A stretch of DNA of 35,268 nucleotides from Ruminococcus sp. (lineage in GTDB: Bacteria; Bacillota; Clostridia; Oscillospirales; Ruminococcaceae): positions 1 through 35,268 of the forward strand of contig JAJQIH010000019.1 of NCBI GenBank assembly GCA_021199305.1. Reading direction: 5' to 3'. Positions 1 through 8,677 of the stretch are shown here, piece by piece (within the stretch, counting starts at the first letter, position 1; every line of letters begins with the position of its first letter). Made by a program: the position numbers and the translations under genes. Under the pieces are notes generated by a model, which saw nothing but the letters and a program-made list of their open reading frames with translations, was not told the origin of the DNA and ran no database searches.

Positions 1-75
1 CTGGTGTAGCTCAGTTGGTAGAGCAGCTGATTTGTAATCAGCAGGTCGGGGGTTCGAGTCCGTCCACCAGCTCCA
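1..75 (+). tRNA. tRNA-Thr (TGT anticodon), 5' end lost by one base
   Basis: The cloverleaf is complete except for the first acceptor base, which lies just outside the window. The anticodon stem-loop around 27-43 reads TGT in the anticodon position. The T-arm GGTTCGAGTCC and a genomically encoded CCA end at 75 are present. The acceptor 3' strand CACCAGC requires a 5' GCTGGTG, of which CTGGTG is seen. Confidence 0.95.
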
Positions 76-112
76 TTTTATGTATTTACGCAGAAATGCA
101 AATTTAATATGT

Positions 113-198
113 GGGAGTGTTCCCGAGCGGCCAAAGGGGGCAGACTGTAAATCTGTTGCTTTTCAGCTACGATGGTTCGAATCCATCCGCTCCCACCA
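113..198 (+). tRNA. tRNA-Tyr (GTA anticodon), long variable arm
   Basis: A 7-bp acceptor pairs GGGAGTG with CGCTCCC (one G-U). The anticodon loop CTGTAAA gives GTA. The variable arm is long, as in bacterial class II tRNA-Tyr, the T-loop is TTCGAAT, and CCA is encoded at 196-198. It lies 37 bases after tRNA-Thr, so the two are probably co-transcribed. Confidence 0.95.
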
Positions 199-207
199 AA
201 CAACCAG

Positions 208-236
208 CAGCAGGCAGTTATTGCCTGCTGTTTTTT
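208..236 (+). terminator. Rho-independent terminator of the tRNA-Thr/tRNA-Tyr unit
   Basis: A perfect 9-bp stem (CAGCAGGCA with TGCCTGCTG) encloses a 5-base loop and is followed by six Ts. It lies 10 bases after the tRNA-Tyr CCA. Confidence 0.9.
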
Positions 237-304
237 GCTATGGGGAATTATTCACATTCGGTACTTTGCAGAGACATTCCCTCTCTCCCAATCCCCTCAA
301 CCCC

Positions 305-333
305 TTGAAAAAATCCGCCTTTTGTGGTACTAT
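305..333 (+). promoter_or_regulatory. Sigma-A-like promoter for the recJ block
   Basis: A TTGAAA -35 and a TACTAT -10 are separated by 17 bases, 43 bases before the recJ start codon and after the tRNA terminator. Confidence 0.6.
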
Positions 334-376
334 ATTTAATATATATTCAGAAGTTTGGAAATTGAGGAAAGCGTAA

Positions 377-2398
377 ATGAAGCAATGGAAAATAGCAAAG
401 GCTGATGAGAAGCTTTGTTTGGATATTTTAAGGAGAACAAATCTCGGCAGAACGGTTGCCGAAGTGCTGGTCGCAAGGGGACTTACCGACTTAAACGAGC
501 TAAACGATTTTTTTAACAACGACGAGCTTGAAGACCCGTTTTGCGTAAAGGATATGGATAAAGCGGTAGACGCTATAAATGAAGCCTTACAAAACGGCGA
601 GAGAATTTGCATTTACGGCGATTACGACTGCGACGGAGTTACCTCAACGGCAATTCTTTATACATATCTCGAAATGCTGGGAGCTGATATTTCCTATTAT
701 ATTCCGGAACGAAGCGAAGGATATGGCCTTAATAAATCAGCCGTTGACAAAATTTACCATAACGGCGTTTCTCTTATAATAACTGTCGACAACGGAATTT
801 CCGCTGTTCACGAAGCGGAATATATTGCTGAGCTTGGTATGAAGCTTGTAATTACCGACCACCACCAGCCACCCGAGGAACTGCCGGATGCTTGCGCTGT
901 TGTCGACCCTCACAGAAGCGACTGCCCTTCAAAATTCAAGGAGCTGTCCGGAGCGGGCGTTGCTCTGAAGCTGATAGCTGCAATGGAGGGCGATTACTCA
1001 GCAGTCCTTGAGCAATTTTGCGAAATAGCTTCGATTGGTACTGTCGCTGACGTTGTAAGCCTGACGGGCGAAAACAGAATCATCGTCAGAAAGGGACTTG
1101 AATATTTAAAGAATACTGAAAATTACGGGCTTTCCTGCCTGATGGAAAAGTGCGCATTAAAGCCTGATAAGATAACTTCAACTGCTGTTGCCTTTACTAT
1201 TGCGCCGAGAATCAACGCAGCAGGAAGATTTGGTTCCGCTGAAACCGCTTTGCAAGCGCTTATTTGCGAGGACGAATCAGCAGAGGAGTTTTCAAACGAG
1301 CTTGTGTTGCTTAATGCCAAGCGAAAGGAAGCTGAAGAGAAGATATTAGCTGAGATTCTTTCGTTTATTGACGAGAACCCTGAGGTGCTTGACGAGAGAG
1401 TTTTAGTGCTTGCTGGAAGAGGCTGGCACCACGGAGTTATCGGAATTGTAGCGGCGAAGCTTTTAAATATTTTCTCAAAGCCTGTCTTTTTAGCTTCGTT
1501 TGACGAAAACGGAGTCGGAGTAGGCTCTGTAAGAAGCATGGAAGGTTATAACGTCTTTTTGGCGCTTAATGCTTGCAGCGAACAGCTTGTAAAATTCGGC
1601 GGCCATGAAAAGGCTGGCGGTTTTACCGTCAGAGAGGAAAAAATGGAAGCTTTCAGGGATGCGCTTTCAGAGTACAGCAAAGAGCAATATCCCCGAATGC
1701 CAAAGCTTACAATTTTAGCCGATAAGATTATTTCTCCAGATGAGCTGACCGTTGAGAATATAAAAACGCTGTCTGTTCTGGAACCGTTCGGCGAGGGTAA
1801 TTCAGAACCTGTTTTCGCAATGCCTTCAGCAATCGTAAAAAGCATATATTCGATAGGCAAGGGCAAGCATTCAAAAATTACTGTAAGCTACGGCAGAGCG
1901 GCAGTTCAGGCACTTATTTTCAATCGCTCGCCTGAAAGCCTTGAATTTAACGCAGGAGATACAATCGATATACTTGCAAATGTTTCTATAAATGAATATA
2001 ACGGCAATGAAAGCCTTACAATAAAGGTTGTGGATTATCGCCTGAGCGGAATCAGCCAGAGCAAGTATTTTGCAGCCTTTGACGCTTACGAAGCGTTCAA
2101 ACGAGGAGAGGAGCTTGACAAGGCTTATCTTAAAGCTTTGACTCCCGACAGACGGGAGCTTGTAGCCGTTTATAAGGCGATAGGAAAAATAAAGAATGTA
2201 AACTACGACAGATTGTACCTGTCTTTGAGAAACGAAAATATAAATTACGCAAAGATGAGAATTTGTCTTGATATATTTGAAGAAAAGGGCTTGGCAACGC
2301 TTACCGCTTCAAAGAAGGCAGTAACGCTTAATAAGGCGACCCAAAAGGTTGACCTTGAAAGCTCGCATATTTTGCAGAGATTAAGAAACGCACAATAA
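377..2398 (+). CDS. recJ: Single-stranded-DNA-specific exonuclease RecJ
   Basis: This is a 5'-3' single-stranded DNA exonuclease of recombination and mismatch/base-excision repair, acting in the cytoplasm with Mn2+. The 673-aa protein shows the DHH-family metal motifs in order: YGDYDCDG at residues 80-87, a VDNG motif, and TDHH at 160-163 that names the family. The DHHA1 substrate-binding motif GGHEKAGG lies near 408-415, and the GRGWHHGVIG segment before it is typical of RecJ. A C-terminal OB-like region follows (about 470-560). The ATG is preceded by GAGGAAAG at good spacing. The gene opens a forward block and ends 44 bases before rel, an order common in Clostridia. Length is normal for the family. 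Confidence 0.95.
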   Translation: MKQWKIAKADEKLCLDILRRTNLGRTVAEVLVARGLTDLNELNDFFNNDELEDPFCVKDMDKAVDAINEALQNGERICIYGDYDCDGVTSTAILYTYLEMLGADISYYIPERSEGYGLNKSAVDKIYHNGVSLIITVDNGISAVHEAEYIAELGMKLVITDHHQPPEELPDACAVVDPHRSDCPSKFKELSGAGVALKLIAAMEGDYSAVLEQFCEIASIGTVADVVSLTGENRIIVRKGLEYLKNTENYGLSCLMEKCALKPDKITSTAVAFTIAPRINAAGRFGSAETALQALICEDESAEEFSNELVLLNAKRKEAEEKILAEILSFIDENPEVLDERVLVLAGRGWHHGVIGIVAAKLLNIFSKPVFLASFDENGVGVGSVRSMEGYNVFLALNACSEQLVKFGGHEKAGGFTVREEKMEAFRDALSEYSKEQYPRMPKLTILADKIISPDELTVENIKTLSVLEPFGEGNSEPVFAMPSAIVKSIYSIGKGKHSKITVSYGRAAVQALIFNRSPESLEFNAGDTIDILANVSINEYNGNESLTIKVVDYRLSGISQSKYFAAFDAYEAFKRGEELDKAYLKALTPDRRELVAVYKAIGKIKNVNYDRLYLSLRNENINYAKMRICLDIFEEKGLATLTASKKAVTLNKATQKVDLESSHILQRLRNAQ

Positions 2399-2442
2399 AA
2401 ACACGATAGATATATATTAACAACCGACGAGGGAGAGAGTTT

Positions 2443-4635
2443 ATGGAAGAGCCAGTATATACCATTGACGCATTCATAGAAAAAATCACAAAAGAAGATA
2501 AAAAGTATGACCTCGATAAGATAGTTCACGCTTACGAGGTCGCAAACGAGCTTCACAAGAATCAGTTCCGTGATTCAGGAGAGCCGTATATAACCCACCC
2601 TTTGGCGGTGGCGTTTATAGCGCTCAGCCTTGGAATGGACACCGACACTATCTGCGCCGCATTGCTTCACGATACCGTAGAGGATACGCCCTATACCCTT
2701 GAAGAGCTTTCAAAGGATTTCGGTGCTGACGTCGCTATGCTTGTGGACGGAGTTACAAAGCTCGGAAAAATTCCAATGGCAACAAAAGAGGAGCAGCAGG
2801 CTGAAAATATAAGAAAGATAATTCTTGCAACAAGCGAGGATATTAGAGTTATACTTATAAAGCTGTGCGACAGACTTCATAATATGCGGACGCTTAAATA
2901 CCGCAAGGACGAAAAAAGGCGGGCAACGGCTCTTGAAACTATGAACATCTATGCGCCGCTTGCTCACAGACTTGGAATACGTCCTATCAAGGAGGAGCTT
3001 GAGGACAGAGCCTTTCAGTTTTTAGATCCTTACGCTTATGAGGAAATTGATAAACAGATGCTTTTGCAAAAGGACGAGCGAGTAGCGCTTATCGACAGCA
3101 TCAAGCAAAAAATTACCGATAGATTAAAGCAGGACTTTGACCCGGTTCCTTATGTTGACGGCAGAGTCAAGTCAATTTACGGAATTTACAAAAAGGTGTA
3201 CCGTGACGGAAAGGACCTGGATCAGATTTACGACAAGTACGCCGTCAGAATAATTGTAAACAACGTAACCGAATGCTACGCTGTTTTAGGAATTATCCAC
3301 GATATGTTCAGCCCTATTCCTAACAGGTTCAAGGACTATATTTCAACCCCGAAATCCAATATGTATCAGTCGCTTCATACAACCGTTATTGGCTCGGAGG
3401 GAATAATTTTCGAGGTACAGATAAGAACGTGGGAAATGCACCACACAGCCGAGTATGGCGTTGCGGCGCATTGGAAATACAAAGAGGGAATTACAGGAAG
3501 AACCAAAAACGACGCCAGACTTGAGTGGATAAGAAAGATTCTAGAAGCTCAGAAGGAATCCGACGACGTTGAGGAGATTGTAAGAACTATAAAAACAGAC
3601 CTCGCCCCTGAGGACGTTTTTGCGTACACTCCGAGAGGTGATATGATTTCTTTGCCGCTGGGCGCAACTGTTATCGACTTTGCTTATGCTATTCACACTC
3701 AGGTCGGACACAAGATGACGGGAGCTAAGGTCGAGGGTAAAATGGTTTCTATCGACCACCAGATCAAGACTGGTGAAATTGTTGAAATTATAACCTCAAA
3801 GGACGAAAATCACGGACCCAGCCGTTCATGGCTTAAAATCTGCAAAACCAACGAGGCAAAGTCGAAGATCCGTTCGTGGTTTAAAAAGGAAAAGCGAGAG
3901 GAAAATATCTTCGAGGGAAGAAACGAGCTAAGGCGTGAGCTTAAACGCAATTTAATTCACATAGACGACGAAAAAGAGCTGTACGAATTTCTGGAAACGG
4001 ATATAAAGCGCCACAACTGCGAAACGCTTGACGACTTTTATGCAGCTATAGGCTATGGCGGCGTAACGCTTTCAAAGCTAATGCCACGCTTGAAGCAAAA
4101 CTACCAGAAAAAGTACGGCGCTCAGAAATCTCCAACGCCTGAAATTGTTCCGTTTAAATCGTCAAGAAAGGCTTCAAACGGTATAATAGTTGACGGAATT
4201 GACGACTGCGCCGTTAAATTTGCAAAGTGCTGTACTCCGCTTCCGGGCGATGATGTTATCGGCTTTATCACGAAGGGTCACGGAATTTCCGTTCACAAAA
4301 AGGACTGCGTTAATTATCAGACTCAGAAGGATCTCCCTGAGCTTGTTTCACGCTGGGTTTCAGTTTCGTGGGCGGAGGAGCGTTCAACCACATACTTCAG
4401 CGCAACGCTTGACATTGTCGCTCACGACAGAATAGGATTGATGGCGGATATAGTAAACACAGTTTCTATGCTCAGAATACAAATGCACGAAGCTACAGGC
4501 AGAGAACTTAAAAACGGAAACGCAAATGTTATCGTAACAGTTTCAGTTGCAGGCAAGGAGCAGCTTGAAAGCTTAATGCTGAAGCTCAGAAAGATTGACA
4601 GCGTAATTTCCGTTGACAGAAGTAACAAGCAGTAG
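2443..4635 (+). CDS. rel: Bifunctional (p)ppGpp synthetase/hydrolase, RelA/SpoT family
   Basis: The enzyme makes and degrades (p)ppGpp, the stringent-response alarmone, and associates with the ribosome. The 730-aa protein has the full long-Rel layout. An N-terminal HD hydrolase domain carries intact HDTVEDT at residues 76-82. The synthetase domain carries RFKD at 295-298, the RxKD signature that the family links to bifunctional enzymes, followed by the SNMYQSLHTT segment. A TGS domain starts near 391 with DVFAYTPRGD, and a C-terminal ACT domain covers about 650-730. Both catalytic halves look intact, so I expect both activities. The ATG follows a GAGGGAGAG ribosome-binding site, and the stop is 8 bases before the next gene. 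Confidence 0.96.
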   Translation: MEEPVYTIDAFIEKITKEDKKYDLDKIVHAYEVANELHKNQFRDSGEPYITHPLAVAFIALSLGMDTDTICAALLHDTVEDTPYTLEELSKDFGADVAMLVDGVTKLGKIPMATKEEQQAENIRKIILATSEDIRVILIKLCDRLHNMRTLKYRKDEKRRATALETMNIYAPLAHRLGIRPIKEELEDRAFQFLDPYAYEEIDKQMLLQKDERVALIDSIKQKITDRLKQDFDPVPYVDGRVKSIYGIYKKVYRDGKDLDQIYDKYAVRIIVNNVTECYAVLGIIHDMFSPIPNRFKDYISTPKSNMYQSLHTTVIGSEGIIFEVQIRTWEMHHTAEYGVAAHWKYKEGITGRTKNDARLEWIRKILEAQKESDDVEEIVRTIKTDLAPEDVFAYTPRGDMISLPLGATVIDFAYAIHTQVGHKMTGAKVEGKMVSIDHQIKTGEIVEIITSKDENHGPSRSWLKICKTNEAKSKIRSWFKKEKREENIFEGRNELRRELKRNLIHIDDEKELYEFLETDIKRHNCETLDDFYAAIGYGGVTLSKLMPRLKQNYQKKYGAQKSPTPEIVPFKSSRKASNGIIVDGIDDCAVKFAKCCTPLPGDDVIGFITKGHGISVHKKDCVNYQTQKDLPELVSRWVSVSWAEERSTTYFSATLDIVAHDRIGLMADIVNTVSMLRIQMHEATGRELKNGNANVIVTVSVAGKEQLESLMLKLRKIDSVISVDRSNKQ

Positions 4636-4643
4636 GTGAGAGT

Positions 4644-5264
4644 ATGAAAATCATAAAGCTGTTCGGACTTTCCTCCTTTGCGGCCAATTGCTATGCAGTT
4701 GCAAGCGAGGAGGGAAATGTAGCGCTGATTGATGCGCCCTGCAACGCCGAAAAGATATTAAGCGAGCTTGAAGCACGTGGACTATCCCTTAAAAAAATTC
4801 TGCTCACTCATGGGCATTTTGACCACGTAATGGCAACAGGCGAGCTGGTGAGAAAAACAAACGCTGAGGTTTTTATACATTCGCTTGATCGGGATAAGCT
4901 CAGAAGTCCGAGTTTAAGCGTTGCTGAATATTTTGGAATCAGCGGCTTTGAGTCGTTTTACGGTGAAAAGGCAATAGAGGATAACGATAAGATTACGCTT
5001 GACGAGTTGACGTTTGAAGTAATTCACACGCCTGGGCACACAAGCGGCGGCGTTTGCTACAAAACCAGAAACGTAATTTTTACAGGCGATACGCTTTTTC
5101 AGATGTCAGTCGGAAGGTGCGATATGCCAGACGGCGATTGGCAGGCTTTAAACGACTCGTTAAAAAAGCTGTCAGAGATCAAAGGCAACTATACTCTTTA
5201 TCCTGGCCACGGCGAATCGTCCGAGCTTGATTTTGAAAAGGCGTACAATCCGTATATGAGATAA
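4644..5264 (+). CDS. MBL-fold metallohydrolase, glyoxalase II-like
   Basis: This 206-aa metallo-beta-lactamase-fold hydrolase has all the metal ligands visible: HGHFDH at residues 56-61, HTPGHTSGG, FTGDTLF and a C-terminal YPGHGE. Length and motifs match the short YcbL/glyoxalase II-like group that hydrolyses thioesters such as S-lactoylglutathione analogues. The natural substrate cannot be read from sequence. The ATG follows a GGTGAG site and begins 8 bases after rel, so it is probably co-transcribed. Genes of this family commonly follow rel in Clostridia, which suggests a conserved though undefined housekeeping role. Confidence 0.9.
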   Translation: MKIIKLFGLSSFAANCYAVASEEGNVALIDAPCNAEKILSELEARGLSLKKILLTHGHFDHVMATGELVRKTNAEVFIHSLDRDKLRSPSLSVAEYFGISGFESFYGEKAIEDNDKITLDELTFEVIHTPGHTSGGVCYKTRNVIFTGDTLFQMSVGRCDMPDGDWQALNDSLKKLSEIKGNYTLYPGHGESSELDFEKAYNPYMR

Positions 5265-5310
5265 GTTGCGGACAATGCCGAAAATTTAAATTTAAGAGGA
5301 GCGTTTTGTT

Positions 5311-6798
5311 TTGACTTTACAGCTTAGCGGACACAATTTTAAGTACGAGCTAGAGAGCGTGTTGAAGCTTTTTATTCCTGCAACTCGCTTCTCTTTTTGT
5401 TATGATGAAGTGCCGTCCTTTACAGCTTCAGACGATTACTTTTTTACAAGAAAAAAGCAGCTGAAAAGCGGAGTGCTTTTGTACGTTATTTGTAATATCC
5501 ATGGAAAGAATGCAAGAAAAGTACAGATATTAAAGAATAACACAAGCGACGATGAATGCGAGCTTGTGCTTTCAAGGCTTTTGTATCTTGCGCTTTCTGA
5601 ATTTTTTGGCATAAAGCCTAAGTGGGGAATAATCACTGGCGTCCGACCTGTAAAGCGAGTAAATGAAATGCTCGAAAACGGTTGCAGCGAAAGCAAAATC
5701 AGAGATACACTTAAAGACAGATTTCTGGTAAGCGACGAAAAGATTGATATAGCTTTAAAAACTGCAAAGACTCAGCGGGAAGCTTTAAAAACCACCAAGC
5801 CTGACAGTGTAAGCCTTTATATTTCAATTCCGTTTTGCCCGTCGAGGTGTTCCTATTGCTCGTTTGTATCGCAGTCTGTTGACAAAGCGTTTAATATAAT
5901 TGACGAGTATCTTGAAAACCTCAAAAGGGAAATTGAGTACACGGCAAGCATTGTAAACAGACGAGGTCTTACGCTTGACACTATTTATATTGGCGGCGGA
6001 ACGCCTACAACGCTTAGTGCCAGGCAACTTTTATCTCTTATGGAAAAAATTTCTCAAAGCTTTGATCTTTCCGCTATTCGGGAATATACGGTAGAAGCTG
6101 GCAGAGCGGATACAATTACAAGAGAAAAGCTTGAGGTTATAAAGAAAATGGGAGCCGAGCGTATTTCGATAAATCCACAGACGCTTTCCGACGACGTTTT
6201 AAAGGCGATTGACCGCCGCCATACCGTAGAGCAGTTTTATAAAAGCTATGATTTGGCGAGAAGTATCGGCTTTAAGGCGATAAATACCGACCTGATTGCA
6301 GGACTTCCAACTGACACGGTTTCATCTTTTGAAAATACAATAAACGGCATTTTAAAATTAAAGCCTGAAAATATAACGGTACATACTCTTTCTGTAAAGC
6401 GAGCTTCAAATATAAATATAAACGCAGAGCTTTCAGTCCTTGAAAATCCAACCGATAAAATGGTTGAGTATGCAACCTCTTCGCTTCTGGAAAACGGCTA
6501 TAATCCGTACTATTTGTACAGGCAGAAAAATATGGTCGGAAATCTTGAAAATATAGGCTGGGAAAGGGATGGAACTCCGTCGCTTTACAACATTTTCATT
6601 ATGGAGGAAAACCAGTCTATAATCGCTCTCGGCGCAGGAGCTTCCTCTAAAATTGTAATGAAGGACAAAAGCTTGAACCGAGTGTTTAACTATAAATTTC
6701 CGCTTGAATACAACAAGCATTTTGATTTAATGCTTGCAAAAAAGGACGAGATTGAAGGGTATTTAAGCGAACAGGAAGATATATATGAAGAAAAATGA
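5311..6798 (+). CDS. hemZ: Oxygen-independent coproporphyrinogen III oxidase-like radical SAM protein HemZ
   Basis: This 495-aa radical SAM protein of the HemN/HemZ family is annotated as coproporphyrinogen dehydrogenase in haem synthesis. An N-terminal region of about 165 residues ends in GVRPVKRV, a HemZ feature. The radical SAM core follows, with the cluster motif CPSRCSYC (C176, C180, C183) and GGGTPTTL as the SAM-binding glycine motif. The start is TTG at 5311, supported by AAGAGGA ten bases upstream. No other haem genes are in view, so the true substrate is uncertain and HemZ/HemW-like roles remain possible. It overlaps rlmD by 14 bases, which indicates translational coupling. Confidence 0.88.
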   Translation: MTLQLSGHNFKYELESVLKLFIPATRFSFCYDEVPSFTASDDYFFTRKKQLKSGVLLYVICNIHGKNARKVQILKNNTSDDECELVLSRLLYLALSEFFGIKPKWGIITGVRPVKRVNEMLENGCSESKIRDTLKDRFLVSDEKIDIALKTAKTQREALKTTKPDSVSLYISIPFCPSRCSYCSFVSQSVDKAFNIIDEYLENLKREIEYTASIVNRRGLTLDTIYIGGGTPTTLSARQLLSLMEKISQSFDLSAIREYTVEAGRADTITREKLEVIKKMGAERISINPQTLSDDVLKAIDRRHTVEQFYKSYDLARSIGFKAINTDLIAGLPTDTVSSFENTINGILKLKPENITVHTLSVKRASNININAELSVLENPTDKMVEYATSSLLENGYNPYYLYRQKNMVGNLENIGWERDGTPSLYNIFIMEENQSIIALGAGASSKIVMKDKSLNRVFNYKFPLEYNKHFDLMLAKKDEIEGYLSEQEDIYEEK

Positions 6799-8128
6799 AA
6801 TTGTAAGACTTAAAATAGACGGCATTACCAACGAGGGAAACGGCGTCGGAAGGTTTGAGGGAATGGCTGTGTTTGTGCCATTTACAGCGGTCGGCGACGA
6901 GATAATGTGCAGGATAGTTAAGGTAAACAAGTCCTTCGCTTACGCAATTGTAGAAAGCGTTCTTTCGCCGTCAGTTGACAGAATAGAGCCTGACTGCAAT
7001 GTTTACAAGCGCTGCGGCGGCTGTTCGTTCAGGCATTTAAGCTACTCAGCCGAGCTTTCAGCAAAGCAGAGCTTTGTGCGTGACGCTTTTGAGAGAATAG
7101 GCGGACTTGAAATTCCGCTGGATGAAATTTCAGGCTGCAATGAAGTATACCATTACCGCAACAAAGCACAGTACCCTGTTTGCGAAAGGGACGGCAAATT
7201 AGCCTGCGGCTTTTATTCAAAGCGTTCGCACAGAGTGGTTGACAACAACTGCTGCCTGCTTCAGCCAGAGGTGTTTAACGAAATTGCTGAAAGGACGGTC
7301 GAGCTTCTCGGAAGGAGCGGCTTTACAGCCTACAATGAGCAAAGCGGCAGGGGAGATGTTCGCCATATCTATATACGAAGCGGCTATTATACTAAGGAAA
7401 TAATGCTGTGCGTTGTCGCGGCGAAGAATGACAAAAGATTTAAATCAGCTTTACAAAAGCTCCCTGAAAGTTTTCCGCAAATCAAAAGCATAGTTCTTAA
7501 CATAAACCCTGACAGGACAAATGTCGTCCTGGGAAAACGCAACGAGCTTCTTTTCGGCGATGAACATATCACAGATACAATTTGTGGCAACAAGGTTTTG
7601 ATTTCGCCGCATTCGTTTTACCAGATAAATACACCGCAGGCTGAAAAGCTGTACGCTCAGGTGAGTGAGTACGCTGATCTGAGCGAAAACGAAACCCTTC
7701 TCGACCTGTATTGCGGAATCGGCACGATTGGAATGTCGCTTTACGATAGCGTTAATAAGCTTATCGGCGTGGAAATAGTTCCTGACGCTGTAAAAAATGC
7801 AAAGGAAAATGCCAGGCTTAACGGCTTTGACGCTCAGTTTATCTGCGCCGATGCCGCAGAGGGAGCCGCAAGACTTATAAAAAGCGGCCAGACTCCCGAC
7901 GTTATAGTCGCAGACCCTGCAAGAAAAGGCTGCGACAAGCAAACCCTTGACGCTATGCTTTCGATGTCGCCAGAAAAGATAGTAATGGTTTCCTGCAACC
8001 CTTCGACAGCGGCACGAGATATAAAATACCTCTGCGAAAATGGCTATAAGGCTGTCAAAGGCAGAGCAGTGGATATGTTCCCGAGGACGGCTCACGTTGA
8101 ATGCGTTGTAAAGCTTAAACGGAAATAA
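6785..8128 (+). CDS. rlmD: 23S rRNA (uracil-5)-methyltransferase, RumA/RlmD family
   Basis: The enzyme uses SAM to form 5-methyluridine in 23S rRNA, or possibly tRNA in some Gram-positive relatives. The 447-aa protein starts with a TRAM RNA-binding domain (about 1-60). Iron-sulfur cysteines follow at C71, C77 and C80, with a candidate fourth at 156/157. The methyltransferase core carries LLDLYCGIGTIG for SAM, ADPARKG, and the catalytic cysteine C404 in VSCNPST. The start codon lies inside the end of hemZ. RlmCD-type dual specificity is known for this family in Firmicutes and cannot be excluded. Confidence 0.92.
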   Translation: MKKNEIVRLKIDGITNEGNGVGRFEGMAVFVPFTAVGDEIMCRIVKVNKSFAYAIVESVLSPSVDRIEPDCNVYKRCGGCSFRHLSYSAELSAKQSFVRDAFERIGGLEIPLDEISGCNEVYHYRNKAQYPVCERDGKLACGFYSKRSHRVVDNNCCLLQPEVFNEIAERTVELLGRSGFTAYNEQSGRGDVRHIYIRSGYYTKEIMLCVVAAKNDKRFKSALQKLPESFPQIKSIVLNINPDRTNVVLGKRNELLFGDEHITDTICGNKVLISPHSFYQINTPQAEKLYAQVSEYADLSENETLLDLYCGIGTIGMSLYDSVNKLIGVEIVPDAVKNAKENARLNGFDAQFICADAAEGAARLIKSGQTPDVIVADPARKGCDKQTLDAMLSMSPEKIVMVSCNPSTAARDIKYLCENGYKAVKGRAVDMFPRTAHVECVVKLKRK

Positions 8129-8145
8129 GTAAAAGAAGCAAAGGA

Positions 8146-8177
8146 ATCGCCCCCTTACATTCGTGTGAGGGGGCGAT
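8146..8177 (+). terminator. 14-bp hairpin with UUCG loop after rlmD
   Basis: The stem (ATCGCCCCCTTACA with its complement, one G-U pair) is closed by a TTCG tetraloop, 17 bases after the rlmD stop. There is no U-tract downstream, only AAATATGG. It may act as an mRNA 3'-end stabiliser or a weak terminator rather than a classical one. Confidence 0.5.
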
Positions 8178-8274
8178 AAATATGGACTCGTTAACGTATT
8201 TGGAAAACGTCAATGTCATTCTATCAAAACGTCTGCAAAAAGTCAATAGCAAAATCGCAATTACAGCAGCTCCT

Positions 8275-8470
8275 GTCGATTTTTCACACACCTCGATTCA
8301 CAAGCGAAGTGATGACTATTCTCAGCCAATGGCAAGGAGAACAAAGAACTTGTTTTGTTGCTTTCTCACACACCGCTTTACAACCGAAGTCCGATATTTC
8401 TTCTCCCCCGCCGTTGGCGGGGGAGAAGAAACCCCCTCTTGTCGATTTTTCACACACCTCTATTTACAAC
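8275..8470 (+). repeat. Three degenerate copies of a roughly 30-bp unit at about 83-bp spacing
   Basis: Copies start near 8275, 8356 and 8441. Copies 1 and 3 share GTCGATTTTTCACACACCTC exactly. Copy 2 has a diverged version, TTCTCACACACCGC. Copies 1 and 2 both continue into ACAA then CGAAGT. Offsets between copies are 82 and 84 bases. The intervening sequence contains a long palindrome. I see no protein here that can be supported. Confidence 0.6.
8397..8431. repeat. Perfect 16-bp palindrome with 3-base loop
   Basis: The arm TTTCTTCTCCCCCGCC pairs perfectly with its complement across a GTT loop. It lies between repeat copies 2 and 3. No U-tract follows on either strand, so it resembles a REP-type palindrome more than a terminator. 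Confidence 0.75.
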
Positions 8471-8592
8471 CAATTTCAAATATGATATTATTTAATGTGA
8501 AAATATAGTGCCAGATTACAGACTTTAAAATCGGAAATTCTGAAAATATCAGCAAGTGTCCAATTAAATGTACACAAAATCGGAATTTCCTG

Positions 8593-8621
8593 TTGACTTT
8601 GTTTCCATATACTGGTAAAAT
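8593..8621 (+). promoter_or_regulatory. Sigma-A-like promoter of the cas3 remnant
   Basis: TTGACT and TAAAAT are separated by 17 bases, 57 bases upstream of the cas3 ATG. Between promoter and gene the octamer GAGAAAGT occurs twice, 20 bases apart. Confidence 0.65.
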
Positions 8622-8677
8622 ATAGTTAGCGAGAAAGTAGAAATGCTAAGTGAGAAAGTGAGGGGGGACGTAAAGCT

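Noticed and set aside
7451-8095. Long reverse frame of 214 codons inside rlmD
   Set aside because: Antisense to a well-supported rlmD frame with all catalytic motifs; no start site and no recognisable domain.
8275-8470. Possible CRISPR array upstream of cas3
   Set aside because: Only three diverged units, spacing of 82-84 bases and no regular spacer length. CRISPR repeats would be nearly identical with spacers of about 30-40 bases.
8555-8590. Possible IS end (GTGTCCAATTAAATGTACAC)
   Set aside because: A partly symmetric sequence but no matching second end, transposase or target duplication in the window.
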